From Shumkonia mesophila (lineage in GTDB: Bacteria > Pseudomonadota > Alphaproteobacteria > Rhodospirillales > Shumkoniaceae): a stretch of DNA of 64,000 nt. Within the stretch, counting starts at the first letter, position 1; every line of letters begins with the position of its first letter. The notes beneath the pieces were generated by a model. It was not told where the DNA came from and did not search any database. It saw nothing but the letters and a program-made list of their open reading frames with translations. The stretch lies in the NCBI RefSeq assembly GCF_026163695.1, contig NZ_JAOTID010000003.1, positions 248,001 to 312,000 of the forward strand. The letters are read 5' to 3'. This document shows positions 1 to 8,201 of the stretch, one piece after another. Made by a program: the position numbers and the translations under genes.

Positions 1-1
1 C

Positions 2-1084
2 ATCACGCTGCAGATGACGGCGCTCGATTCCGATTCGGTGGCCCAGCGCGCCGTCACCCAGCCCAATTCCTTCGACATCGCCGACATCGAATACTGGGTC
101 TGCAAGAAGGTTTTCCCGGCCGGCAACATGCAGCCGATGGATACCAAGAAGATCAAGTACTACGACAAGATCGTGCCGATCTTTCTCACCGGCAAGCTGA
201 CCCCGCAATCCACCATCGCCCAGGGCACCGCCCCGCACACGGTCGGCTTCGCCAAGGGCAAGAACTCCGTCGAATTCGCGGCGGAGGAAACCGGGTGGAT
301 GACACTCATTCCGACCATTTACAACGCCGACACGCTGGGCATCCGCCCCGACCTGATCAAGAAGCCGGTGAAGAACTGGCGCGACCTGCTCGATCCCTCC
401 TTCAAGGGCAAGGCGTCGATCCTCAACATCTCGTCCATCGGCATCATGGATGCGGCCATGGTTTGCGAATCGATGGGCGAGATCAAGTACGGCAACAAGG
501 GCAACATGACCATCGCCGAGATCGACAAGACCATGGCTATCATGACCGAGGCCAAGAAGGCCGGCCAGTTCCGCGCCTTCTGGAAAAGCTTCGACGAATC
601 GGTCAACCTGATGGCGGCGGGCGAGGTGGTCATCCAGTCCATGTGGTCGCCGGCCGTCGCCGCGGTGCGCGCCAAGGGCATTCCCTGCGTCTATCAGCCG
701 CTTGCGGAAGGTTACCGGGCGTGGGGCGGCGGCATCGGCCTGGCCAAGCATCTGTCCGGCCTCGAACTCGACGCCGCCTACGAATACATCAACTGGTATC
801 TCTCGGGTTGGGTCGGCGCCTACCTCAACCGTCAGGGCTACTACAGCGCCTGCATCGAGACCGCCAAGCAGCACATGTCGGCCGACGAGTGGGCCTTCTG
901 GATGGAGGGCAAGCCGGCCAAGACCGATATCCTGAGCCCCGAGGGCAAGGTCATGGAAAAGGCCGGCTCCGTCCGCGACGGCGGTTCGTTCTACGACCGC
1001 ATGGGCGCCGTCGCCTGCTGGAACGCGGTCATGGACGAGAACAAGTACCTGGTCCGCAAATGGAACGAATTCATCGCGGCCTGA
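2..1084 (+). CDS. ABC transporter substrate-binding protein, spermidine/putrescine type (5' partial)
   Basis: The frame is open to the left edge, so the N-terminus and signal peptide lie outside the window; about 360 residues are visible. The protein resembles periplasmic PotD-type binding proteins, with blocks such as GWMTLIPTIYNADTLG, the WRDLLDPSFKGKASI region (a usual PotD/PotF landmark) and a C-terminal half that reads like the closed lobe of these proteins. It ends 67 bases before two permease genes on the same strand, so it is the capture component of one importer. No ATPase gene is visible, so it probably lies upstream. The ligand (polyamine or another small cation or organic acid) cannot be read from the sequence. 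Confidence 0.88.
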   Translation: MTLQMTALDSDSVAQRAVTQPNSFDIADIEYWVCKKVFPAGNMQPMDTKKIKYYDKIVPIFLTGKLTPQSTIAQGTAPHTVGFAKGKNSVEFAAEETGWMTLIPTIYNADTLGIRPDLIKKPVKNWRDLLDPSFKGKASILNISSIGIMDAAMVCESMGEIKYGNKGNMTIAEIDKTMAIMTEAKKAGQFRAFWKSFDESVNLMAAGEVVIQSMWSPAVAAVRAKGIPCVYQPLAEGYRAWGGGIGLAKHLSGLELDAAYEYINWYLSGWVGAYLNRQGYYSACIETAKQHMSADEWAFWMEGKPAKTDILSPEGKVMEKAGSVRDGGSFYDRMGAVACWNAVMDENKYLVRKWNEFIAA

Positions 1085-1151
1085 TCTTCGTCGACCGCAC
1101 AGGATCATCGGGAGGCTCCGGCCTCCCGATGACGTCCTTCGAGGGCACACC

Positions 1152-2021
1152 ATGAACCCGTCCGCCCGATCCTCTCCCGGCAGCGCCACCCCCTATGTCC
1201 AGGTGGCTCCCCTGGCCGTCATCTTCGCGCTCTTCCTGGTCGTCCCGATCGCCACCATCGTCGTCGTCAGCTTTTGGGACTACGACGAGTTCCGCATCCT
1301 CCCCGACTTCATTTGGGACAACTACGTCTACCTGCTGACCTCGCAGGTTACGCTCGCCACCTACGTGAACACCGTGAAGTACGCCGTCCTGGTGTGGGCC
1401 CTGACCTTCGCCATCGGCTTTGTCATCGCCTACTTTCTGGCCTTTCACGTGCGCACCATGACCTGGCAGATCGTTCTGTTCATCCTGTGCACGATCCCAT
1501 TCTGGACCTCCAACATCATCCGCATGATCTCGTGGATTCCTTTTCTCGGGCGCAACGGCCTGTTGAACTCGACCCTGATCCACTTGGGCGTCGTCGACCA
1601 GCCGCTGGAATTCCTGCTGTTCTCCGACTTCGCGGTCGTGCTGGCGTTCGTTCACCTCTACACGCTGTTCATGGTGGTGCCGATCTTCAATTCCATGATG
1701 CGGATCGACCGCTCGCTGATCGAGGCGGCGGCGGATGCCGGGGCGTCGGGATGGCAGATCGTCCGCAACGTCATCCTGCCGCTCAGCAAGCCCGGCATCG
1801 GCATCGGCTCGATCTTCGTGGTGACGCTGGTCATGGGCGATTTCATCACCGTGCGCCTGATGAGCGGCGGCCAGAGCTCGTCGGTGGGCATCGCCATGTC
1901 CAACGAAATCGCCCTGCTGCAATATCCGGCGGCGGCGGCCAACGCCGTGGTTCTGCTGGTCGTCGTGCTGTTGATGGTGGCCGCCATGCTGCGTGTCGTC
2001 GACGTCCGCAAGGAGCTCTAG
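1152..2021 (+). CDS. ABC transporter permease (PotB/PotH type)
   Basis: This is a 289-residue inner-membrane permease with about six hydrophobic segments. The conserved cytoplasmic EAA loop, which contacts the ATPase, reads EAAADAGASGWQIVRNVILP near residues 195-215. The start is set by a GAGGG ribosome site 8 bases before the ATG. It lies between the binding protein and the second permease, and its stop codon directly abuts the next start codon, so the two permeases are almost certainly translated together and form the heteromeric channel. The length is normal for the PotB family. Confidence 0.9.
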   Translation: MNPSARSSPGSATPYVQVAPLAVIFALFLVVPIATIVVVSFWDYDEFRILPDFIWDNYVYLLTSQVTLATYVNTVKYAVLVWALTFAIGFVIAYFLAFHVRTMTWQIVLFILCTIPFWTSNIIRMISWIPFLGRNGLLNSTLIHLGVVDQPLEFLLFSDFAVVLAFVHLYTLFMVVPIFNSMMRIDRSLIEAAADAGASGWQIVRNVILPLSKPGIGIGSIFVVTLVMGDFITVRLMSGGQSSSVGIAMSNEIALLQYPAAAANAVVLLVVVLLMVAAMLRVVDVRKEL

Positions 2022-2864
2022 ATGGACAGGGAAGGGCGCTCCCCCGGTTTCTACTTTCTCGCCGCCTTTTTCGCGCTGTTCGTGCTTTTTCTGTACGGGC
2101 CGATTTCGACCATCGTCATCCTGTCGTTCCAGGGTCCCGATGGCGGCCTGACCTTCCCGATGAACGGAGGATCGACCTACTGGTTCGCCAACCTTTTCGA
2201 GAAGCAGGCCGTCGGCGATTTCGGGGGCTCCTTCTCGCGCTCCATCCGTCTCGGCCTGATCGTCATGGCGACGACCCTGGTGGTGTCGGTGTCGGCGGGC
2301 CTGGCCTTCCGCCGGCCGTTCAGGGGCTCGACCGTTCTGTTCTATCTGGCGATCGCCAGCCTGATCGTGCCCTCCATCCTGGTCAGCCTCGGCATTGGCC
2401 TGATGTTCAACATCCTTGAGTGGGACACCAACTGGTACGGCTCGGCCTTGGGCGCCCACCTGACCTGGACGCTGCCGTTTGGCCTGTTGATCATGTTCGC
2501 CGTGTTCAACCGCTTCAACAAGGCCTACGAGGAGGCGGCCCGCGATCTTGGCGCCACGCCGGCGCAGACCTTCCGGCACGTCGTGCTGCCGATCATCGCG
2601 CCCAGCCTGATCGGGGTGGCATTGTTTGGTTTCACATTGTCCTACGACGAATTCGCGCGCAGCTTGATGACGTCGGGCTCGTTCAATACGCTGCCGCTCG
2701 AAATCTACGGCATGACGACCAACGTCACGACGCCGGTGCTCTACGCCTTGGGAACGCTGACCACTGGTTTCTCGCTGATGGTGGTGCTGCTGTGCCTGGC
2801 GGCGTCGTTGGTCTTGCAGCGACGCCGGCGGCGCCACGGGTCCGACGCCGGCCGGGGAATTTAG
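2022..2864 (+). CDS. ABC transporter permease (PotC/PotI type)
   Basis: This 280-residue permease is the partner of the preceding gene, with no base between the two. It has about six membrane segments and an EAA loop reading EEAARDLGATPAQTFRHVVL, followed by LPIIAPSL. The FTLSYDEFARSLMTSGSFNTLPLEIYG region is typical of PotC-like subunits and favours a polyamine-type system, although related importers carry other substrates. The C-terminus ends in a short arginine-rich tail. The gene closes the visible part of the transporter operon; the next gene starts 17 bases later and could share the transcript. Confidence 0.9.
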   Translation: MDREGRSPGFYFLAAFFALFVLFLYGPISTIVILSFQGPDGGLTFPMNGGSTYWFANLFEKQAVGDFGGSFSRSIRLGLIVMATTLVVSVSAGLAFRRPFRGSTVLFYLAIASLIVPSILVSLGIGLMFNILEWDTNWYGSALGAHLTWTLPFGLLIMFAVFNRFNKAYEEAARDLGATPAQTFRHVVLPIIAPSLIGVALFGFTLSYDEFARSLMTSGSFNTLPLEIYGMTTNVTTPVLYALGTLTTGFSLMVVLLCLAASLVLQRRRRRHGSDAGRGI

Positions 2865-2881
2865 GGAGGCATGAGGTCATC

Positions 2882-3724
2882 GTGGGATCGAGCGATTTCG
2901 TCATCCGCGCCATGGCGCCGGCAGATCTCGCGCTTGCCATCGAGTGGGCGGCGGGCGAGGGATGGAACCCTGGCCTCGATGACGCCGAGGCCTTCCTGAC
3001 CGCCGATCCCGGCGGCTTCCTGATCGGCGAACTGGGCGGCGAGCCGGCTGGGGGTATCTCGGTCGTGGCCTATGGCCAGGCGTTCGGATTCCTCGGCCTG
3101 TACATCATTCGGCCGGAATTTCGCGGGCGCGGTTACGGGATCAAGTTGTGGCAGGCCGGCATGAAGCGGTTGGCTGGGCGCAACGTCGGATTGGATGGGG
3201 TGGCGGCCCAGCAGGCCAACTATCGTCGCTCCGGCTTTCAATACGCGTATGCCAACGCCCGTTTCGAAGGAGTGGGCGGCGGTTCGGCGCCCGGGGGAAC
3301 CATCGAACTGGCCGACGTCCCGTTCGAGCGCGTTTCGGCCTGTGACGCCCGGCATTTTGGGGTGCCCCGCGAAGCTTTTCTGCGGACATGGATCAAGCGG
3401 CCGGGTGGGCGCGCCCTGGGCGTCGTCGAGGAGAAGCATCTGCGCGGCTATGGCGTCATCCGGCCGTGCCGGGTCGGTCACAAGATCGGGCCGCTGTTCG
3501 CCGACACGCCCGAGGTCGCGGAACGCCTTTTCACCGGCCTCGCCGCGTCGGTTCCCGGCGATCCCCTCTTTCTCGACGTTCCTCGGTCCAACGGCGCGGC
3601 CGTCGCCCTTGCCGAGCGCCACGGCATGGCGCCCGTCTTCGAGACCGCCCGCATGTACACCGGCGGCGACCCCGGCCTGCCGGTCGAGTGCGTCTACGGC
3701 GTCACCACCTTCGAACTGGGGTGA
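2882..3724 (+). CDS. GNAT family N-acetyltransferase with C-terminal second domain
   Basis: A predicted acetyl-CoA-dependent acyltransferase of 280 residues. The N-terminal half is a GNAT fold; the acetyl-CoA loop is visible as RPEFRGRGYGIKLW near residue 80. The C-terminal half (after about residue 150) fits the second GNAT-like domain of the Acetyltransf_18 type. The start is a GTG at 2882, because the first conserved strand (DFVIRAM) begins there and a GGAGG lies 12 bases upstream; the ATG at 2871 is in another frame. It directly follows the ABC permeases on the same strand. The acceptor is unknown and may relate to the imported amine. Confidence 0.82.
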   Translation: MGSSDFVIRAMAPADLALAIEWAAGEGWNPGLDDAEAFLTADPGGFLIGELGGEPAGGISVVAYGQAFGFLGLYIIRPEFRGRGYGIKLWQAGMKRLAGRNVGLDGVAAQQANYRRSGFQYAYANARFEGVGGGSAPGGTIELADVPFERVSACDARHFGVPREAFLRTWIKRPGGRALGVVEEKHLRGYGVIRPCRVGHKIGPLFADTPEVAERLFTGLAASVPGDPLFLDVPRSNGAAVALAERHGMAPVFETARMYTGGDPGLPVECVYGVTTFELG

Positions 3725-3789
3725 GCGGGCAGGCGGCGCATATACATAGGTAAATGCGCCCGACGCCGGCTTGCGGGAAGAATGGTGTC

Positions 3790-4002
3790 ATGCGGATATT
3801 TAGCGCGGAGCAATACCGGCATGCCCTCGAGCGCATCAACCGCTTGCGTGGGGCCGGCAAGGCGGCGGAGAGCGACGCCGAGACGGCCGATCTGCAAGCG
3901 GCCATTGCCGAATACGAAGCCCGGCTGGAGCGCTCCGACACCAACAAAGGCAAGCCCCGGTCGAACCCGCAGCGTCAGTTCGACACCGAGCGGAAATCAT
4001 GA
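3790..4002 (+). CDS. small hypothetical protein, helical
   Basis: A 70-residue charged protein beginning MRIFSAEQYRHALERINRL. An in-frame upstream ATG (3754) would add 12 residues, but GGGAAGAA lies just before 3790. The helical pattern (AEQYRHALERINRL, then an acidic break, then DLQAAIAEYEARLE) recalls the N-terminal helices of HigA-type antitoxins, but there is no helix-turn-helix domain and no toxin neighbour, so I do not assign that role. Its stop overlaps the start of the next gene by four bases (ATGA), which supports both being translated. Confidence 0.55.
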   Translation: MRIFSAEQYRHALERINRLRGAGKAAESDAETADLQAAIAEYEARLERSDTNKGKPRSNPQRQFDTERKS

Positions 4003-4322
4003 CGGTCGCAGCGAGCCTGAAGGACCAGCAACGGCTGGGTCCGCAAACCCCCGAGCAGACGCCCGCCGTACCCACGCCCGGGCCCGACCCGGAAACGCCG
4101 GAGCATCCTCCGGAACTGCCCCCGGACCGGCCGCCGGAGTATCCGCCCGAAGGGCCGCCGCACGGGCCGCCCGAGATGCCGCCGGATCCGGACGACAGAC
4201 CGATCGAACTGCCGCCGCGGGAGGACCCGGTCCCCGTGCCAGGGCCGCCTCCCGACCAGCCGATCGAACTCCCTCCGCCTCGCGATCCCGATCCGCCCCG
4301 CCCGCTGGCGGGTGTCTCGTGA
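3999..4322 (+). CDS. proline-rich small protein of unknown function
   Basis: A 107-residue protein, roughly 40 percent proline, made of repeated PP-E/D-x units (for example ELPPDRPPEYPPEGPP) with acidic and few hydrophobic residues. It has no signal peptide or membrane segment, so it is probably an extended polyproline-II polymer or spacer in the cytoplasm. The ATGA overlap with the preceding small gene indicates translational coupling. Low complexity in GC-rich DNA can be spurious, but the coupling and position support a real gene. No function is assigned. Confidence 0.5.
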   Translation: MTVAASLKDQQRLGPQTPEQTPAVPTPGPDPETPEHPPELPPDRPPEYPPEGPPHGPPEMPPDPDDRPIELPPREDPVPVPGPPPDQPIELPPPRDPDPPRPLAGVS

Positions 4323-4363
4323 CGTGACGGCCTGGAGAGGCAATGGCGAAGGAGTCGTGAGCG

Positions 4364-4492
4364 ATGGTTGTCAGGAAAGCGCCCGAAGAGGCCCGTAGCG
4401 GCCAAAAGCTCAGGCGGGACCGTTATCTCCTTCCGGGCCTGCTGATCGTGGCTTTTTTCGCGCTCCTGGTGACGGCGCTGATTGTCTACTAG
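4364..4492 (+). CDS. 42-residue single-span membrane protein
   Basis: A short frame starting MVVRKAPEEARSGQKLRRDR, followed by a single hydrophobic helix (LLPGLLIVAFFALLVTALIVY) that runs to the stop. The basic N-terminus followed by one span suggests a small inner-membrane protein with its N-terminus in the cytoplasm. A GGAG lies about ten bases before the ATG. It follows the proline-rich gene by 41 bases and ends 10 bases before the converging PRC-barrel gene. No family is recognised. Confidence 0.5.
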   Translation: MVVRKAPEEARSGQKLRRDRYLLPGLLIVAFFALLVTALIVY

Positions 4493-4502
4493 CGGTTTTC
4501 CC

Positions 4503-5279
4503 TCACCAGTGGCCGACCGTCGCACCGGTTCGTTCGAGCACGTCTTTCCAATAGGCCGGGCGGCCGTGATAGTCGTAAAGGACGCCCTCGTCCTCGCGGT
4601 TGACCGGTCGCGAGGGATCGTAGGGGGGGCTGTTGCGGACTCCTTCCCGGCTGATGTCGACGACAACCCTTTGGTCCGTCCAGTTCACGGCATCGAACCA
4701 CTCGGGCGAGACGAGGACCTTCTTGCCGGGGAGCCAGTTGCGAGTGTCGACGACGACATAGCGGACGACCCATCCTTCGTCATCCAGGATGAAATCTTCG
4801 ACATGACCGATCTCACCGTCGGTTGCTTTCACGTGATAGCCTTCGACTTCCCTGCCGCTTCGCAGACGGGGATCTCCGCGGGTCGGGCGCATTTGGGGGG
4901 ATTCCGGCGCCACCGCCGGCGGGAAGGGCGTCGCGGCCTCGGCTGCCGCATATGCCAGCCAATAGGGATCCCATTCGAAGTGGTGATGGAGGTCGATTTC
5001 GTGCTGATGGGAAACCGGTTGATCTTCGCCGATGTCGGGGCCTTCCTCGACCTGCCGGCGGGTCAGCTTCACCGGCAGGGATCGCCGATCCCACTCCGGG
5101 TGTTCCAGCGCCGAGGGAACGACCAGCACTTTGCCGCCCGGTAGCCATTTGCCGGTGTCGGCAACCATGTAGCGGACCACCCAGGCCTGATCGTCGAACA
5201 GGAAGTCCTTTACGGTGCCGATGGGCCCGTCCGTTGCCTGAATGCCATATCCGATGAGGCCGTCGAGACTGCGTAGCAT
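4503..5279 (-). CDS. PRC-barrel domain protein with two barrels
   Basis: This 258-residue soluble protein has two PRC-barrel repeats. The first covers about residues 5-80 (GYGIQATDGPIGTVKDFLFDD ending in the WLPGGKVLVVP strand) and the second about 145-220 (GYHVKATDGEIGHVEDFILDD ending in WLPGKKVLVSP). PRC barrels act as small interaction domains, and duplicated versions of this kind are common next to stress genes in alphaproteobacteria. A histidine-rich linker (HEIDLHHHFEWDPYW) joins them. The gene converges on the small membrane protein. The DNA upstream of the ATG has no GGAAC-type stress promoter that I could find. Confidence 0.85.
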   Translation of the reverse strand: MLRSLDGLIGYGIQATDGPIGTVKDFLFDDQAWVVRYMVADTGKWLPGGKVLVVPSALEHPEWDRRSLPVKLTRRQVEEGPDIGEDQPVSHQHEIDLHHHFEWDPYWLAYAAAEAATPFPPAVAPESPQMRPTRGDPRLRSGREVEGYHVKATDGEIGHVEDFILDDEGWVVRYVVVDTRNWLPGKKVLVSPEWFDAVNWTDQRVVVDISREGVRNSPPYDPSRPVNREDEGVLYDYHGRPAYWKDVLERTGATVGHW

Positions 5280-5385
5280 GGCCCTTCCTCCTGTCTGTGA
5301 AGGGCGGTACCGATACCGCCGTCGATTCCGATAGGGTAGGGGCGCTGACGACGGACGACATTCACCTAGGTTAAATCCCGCGAGC

Positions 5386-5622
5386 CTAGGCCTGCTTGCG
5401 GTCCGCGATGGCGTTGAGGCTGATGATGATTTCCTCGATCAACCTTGCCGCCTTCTCGCGGGTGGCGCGGTCGGGGCCGCGTCGGGCGGCGGCCGTGTGC
5501 GCCTCGATGGCGTCTTCGAGGATCTCCTGAATTCTGTCCCTGTCGATAACCTTTTCCTCGACAAGAGTGAGCAGGATGGCCTCGCAGATGGTGAGGGCCG
5601 CCGATGCGGCTGCATCGTTCAT
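5386..5622 (-). CDS. hypothetical small helical protein
   Basis: A 78-residue protein from the ATG at 5622 (MNDAAASAALTICEAILLTL...). A longer in-frame start at 5673 would add 17 basic, cysteine-containing residues that look like translated leader, and a GGGAG lies before 5622. The sequence is a run of amphipathic helices (LVEEKVIDRDRIQEILEDAIEAH and KAARLIEEIIISLNAIADRK) without membrane segments. It lies 106 bases upstream of the PRC-barrel gene on the same strand and may share its transcript. No family is recognised. Confidence 0.55.
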   Translation of the reverse strand: MNDAAASAALTICEAILLTLVEEKVIDRDRIQEILEDAIEAHTAAARRGPDRATREKAARLIEEIIISLNAIADRKQA

Positions 5623-5793
5623 ACGTCCATACGCTCCCAGGAGGGTGCGCCCGCGACAGCACAGTTTGTTCACAGTCTGTATTGACCGTGGACCCGTTAC
5701 AGAAGGCGGGCATTAAACTATGTTAATGGTCTGGGAGGGGGAGCCGCGGCCGCCACAATCACCGCAGCCAGATCCCCGACAGGACAACCGACA

Positions 5794-6594
5794 ATGGAGA
5801 ATGGTATGCGGAGAAACCGCTCGGCGGCTTTTCCCATCGGCGATCACGTCTTGCGGAAGCTGGGGATTTTCGTCCACCTCGACGAGACCCACGTGGCGGT
5901 GCTCACGCGTCTTCTTTCGGAAACGATTGCGGTCGACAGCCTTCAGGACATCGTGACCGAGGGGGAATCCTGCAAGCATTTGTACCTCCTCACGGGGGGA
6001 TGGGCGGTGCGCTACAAACTGCTGTCGGATGGCCGGCGCCAGATCCTCGGCTTCGTCATTCCGGGCGACTTTTTTGGCTTGCGCGCCACCTTGTTCGATG
6101 TCGCTGACGATACCGTCCAGAGCCTGACCGATTGCACGATTTGCCGGATTCCCGGCGAGGATTTCGTGGCGGTTCTTCGGGATCACCCCCGCCTGGGCAT
6201 GGCCATCGTATGGTCGATCGTGCGGGAATACTCGGTGTTGGCCGAGCACCTGGTCAGCCTGGGAAGGCGCTCCGCGCTTGAACGGACAGCCCACTTGCTG
6301 ATGGAACTCCTCAATCGGCTTCAACTCGTCCGGTTGGCGGGAGAAAAGGATTTCGAATTGCCGCTGACCCAGGAGATCCTGGCCGACGCGCTGGGTCTCA
6401 GCATCGTGCACGTCAACCGGACGCTGCGACGGCTCCGCCAGCAGGGGTTGATACGCCTCGATCCGCAGTCGCGCTGGATCATCATCGACAAGCCCGAAGA
6501 CCTTGCCGAGGTTGCCGACTTCAGCCCTCTCTATCTGGATCAGGACACGCCGCCCGCCGACAGCCTTTTCAAGGCCATCAAGTCTCAGCGCTAA
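5794..6594 (+). CDS. Crp/Fnr family transcriptional regulator
   Basis: This 266-residue regulator has an N-terminal cyclic-nucleotide-type beta barrel (about residues 20-140, with GGWAVRYKLLSDGRRQILGF and the GDFFGLRA loop) and a C-terminal winged helix (about 160-240) whose recognition helix lies in QEILADALGLSIVHVNRTLRRLRQQG. There is no N-terminal cluster of four cysteines, so it is not an oxygen-sensing FNR; the effector is unknown. Two starts are possible, 5794 (AGGAC upstream) and 5806 (GGAG upstream). It diverges from the 5386-5622 gene and stands alone. Confidence 0.9.
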   Translation: MENGMRRNRSAAFPIGDHVLRKLGIFVHLDETHVAVLTRLLSETIAVDSLQDIVTEGESCKHLYLLTGGWAVRYKLLSDGRRQILGFVIPGDFFGLRATLFDVADDTVQSLTDCTICRIPGEDFVAVLRDHPRLGMAIVWSIVREYSVLAEHLVSLGRRSALERTAHLLMELLNRLQLVRLAGEKDFELPLTQEILADALGLSIVHVNRTLRRLRQQGLIRLDPQSRWIIIDKPEDLAEVADFSPLYLDQDTPPADSLFKAIKSQR

Positions 6595-6756
6595 CCCGGA
6601 TAATGGGCCACCCGGCCTTAACCCAGTTTAATTCCAGGGCGGGGACGGCGGCGTATGATCGAAATCCAACGACTCTGGAAACGGCCGGGACTTCGGGCCG
6701 CTGGAGGCGGGTATCCGCCGACGGGTGTTCGAGCACTGGCGCAAGGAGGTCGATAG

Positions 6757-7056
6757 ATGAAGCTCAACGCCGAGCAAGTCGCGCAGGTTTTCGATCAGAC
6801 GGGCGCGGACCCCGTTCCCGAAGACCATCAAGCCATTACCGAACTCCGCACCATGTTTGGCGACCATACGTTCTACATCGCCCCGGACGGCCTATGCGTG
6901 TGGGAGGCGATGGGGCATGCCGATACCGGCGGCCAAGTGGCGGAAGCCATGGTGGTGGCCTCATGGGCCGACGAGGGGAAAACGGCCCTTCAGCCCCATG
7001 ATCCCAAACCCACCGCGATCATGGTGAAACTGGACGAGAGGGCGGGCGCCGACTAG
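6757..7056 (+). CDS. hypothetical protein, 99 residues
   Basis: A soluble acidic protein of 99 residues with a near-perfect ribosome site (AAGGAGGT, 8 bases before the ATG), so translation is likely. The sequence (FDQTGADPVPEDHQAITEL, then DHTFYIAPDGLCVWEAMGH) suggests a compact alpha/beta fold, but no family is recognised. It converges with the cyd genes. The 161 bases upstream contain no other supported gene. Confidence 0.6.
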   Translation: MKLNAEQVAQVFDQTGADPVPEDHQAITELRTMFGDHTFYIAPDGLCVWEAMGHADTGGQVAEAMVVASWADEGKTALQPHDPKPTAIMVKLDERAGAD

Positions 7057-7075
7057 CCCGCTTGGCCTCGGCCGG

Positions 7076-7213
7076 CTAGGGAGTGCCGATCATCAGGCGC
7101 AACAGCCAGGCGACGGCGGCCAGCACACAGACACCGGCAAGCCACAACCCGACAAACCACAGAAGCCGTCTGCCAACACCCCGTTTCAGGTGCCTGTCAG
7201 TGGTAGCCGTCAT
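7076..7213 (-). CDS. DUF2474-type small subunit of bd oxidase
   Basis: A 45-residue single-span protein (MTATTDRHLKRGVGRRLLWF, then a hydrophobic helix ending in AVAWLLRLMIGTP). Its start overlaps the end of cydB by 17 bases, in another frame. Size, position after cydB and the W-x-LRL ending match the DUF2474 family, found after cydAB in cyanide-insensitive-type bd oxidase operons and thought to act like the CydX small subunit. I read it by hand. Confidence 0.75.
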   Translation of the reverse strand: MTATTDRHLKRGVGRRLLWFVGLWLAGVCVLAAVAWLLRLMIGTP

Positions 7214-8201
7214 CCGTGCCTACCTTGCCCCGGAAGACCCAATATGCGTACCCGGTGTAGCCCAGGATGACCGGCAGCAGGACAAGCGCGCCGACCAACA
7301 GGAACAAGAGGCTGGCGTCCGGCGCCGCGGCGTCCCAGATGCTGACCGCTGGCGGAATGATGTTCGGGAACAGGCTGATGCCGAGCCCGAAATAGGACAG
7401 CAGAAAAAGCGCCAAGGCCAGCAGGAAGGGCTGGACCTCATGGCGGTTGGCGACGGCGCGTGCCAGCAGAAAGACGACCCCCGCCACTGCCAGCGGCACG
7501 GGGGACAGGTAGAACAGGTTGGGCCACGAGAACCAGCGGGCGGCGATATCTTCATGAAGCAGGGGCGTCCACACGCTGACGAAGGCGATGGCGGCGACGA
7601 CGGCGGTGGTCAGTGGCAGGACCAGGCCGTAAGCACGCTCCTGAAGATCGCCCCCAGTCTTCATCACCAGCCACGTGGCGCCGAGCAGCGCGTAGCCGGC
7701 AACAAGGGCGGCGCCGGTGAAGACGCTGAACGGCGTCAGCCAATCGAACCAGCCGCCCGCATAGCCGCGTCCCTCGACGGCCACGCCCTGAATGAAGGCG
7801 CCCAGCACGATGCCCTGGCAGAACGTGGCCAGCGTCGAGCCTGCGGCGAAGGAAACGGCCCACGCCCGCTTGTGGCGCGGGTCCTTGAAACGGAATTCGA
7901 AGGCGACGCCGCGGAAGATGAGCGCCAGCAACATGACGGTCAGGGGCGCGTAGAAGGCGGTGAGCAGGACCGAATAGGCTAGCGGGAAGACGGCGAACAG
8001 GCCGCCGCCGCCCAGTACCAGCCAGGTCTCGTTGCCGTCCCACACCGGGGCTACGGAATTCATCATGGTGTCGCGGTGGCGTTCGTTCCCGATGACGGGA
8101 AACAGGATGCCGACGCCAAGGTCGAAGCCGTCCATCACCACGTACATGAGAACGGCAAAGCCGATTAGCAGCCCCCAGATGAGAGGCAAATCGACAGTCA
8201 T
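7197..8201 (-). CDS. cydB: cytochrome bd-type quinol oxidase subunit II
   Basis: A 334-residue multi-span membrane subunit of the bd-type terminal oxidase. The family's opening is clear (LIWGLLIGFAVLMYVVMDGF with DLGVGILFP), as is DGNETWLVLGGGGLFAVFP. The start at 8201 is chosen because its ATG overlaps the cydA stop (ATGA), although the frame stays open upstream. Length and sequence resemble the CioB/cyanide-insensitive branch. It pairs with CydA to oxidise quinol and reduce oxygen at high affinity without pumping protons. Confidence 0.95.
   Translation of the reverse strand: MTVDLPLIWGLLIGFAVLMYVVMDGFDLGVGILFPVIGNERHRDTMMNSVAPVWDGNETWLVLGGGGLFAVFPLAYSVLLTAFYAPLTVMLLALIFRGVAFEFRFKDPRHKRAWAVSFAAGSTLATFCQGIVLGAFIQGVAVEGRGYAGGWFDWLTPFSVFTGAALVAGYALLGATWLVMKTGGDLQERAYGLVLPLTTAVVAAIAFVSVWTPLLHEDIAARWFSWPNLFYLSPVPLAVAGVVFLLARAVANRHEVQPFLLALALFLLSYFGLGISLFPNIIPPAVSIWDAAAPDASLLFLLVGALVLLPVILGYTGYAYWVFRGKVGTDDGYH

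Noticed and set aside
1071-2837. 588-residue minus-strand open frame opposite the ABC permeases
   Set aside because: The translation is low-complexity (Q, H, D, E, R-rich), has no domain, and overlaps two clear permeases on the other strand. It is a GC-rich antisense shadow.
3790-4002. HigA-type antitoxin
   Set aside because: Only weak similarity to the N-terminal helices, with no helix-turn-helix and no toxin gene adjacent.
6655-6756. 33-codon frame MIEIQRLWKRPGLRAAGGGY
   Set aside because: No ribosome site and no conserved feature; its end abuts the next gene, but that is not enough.
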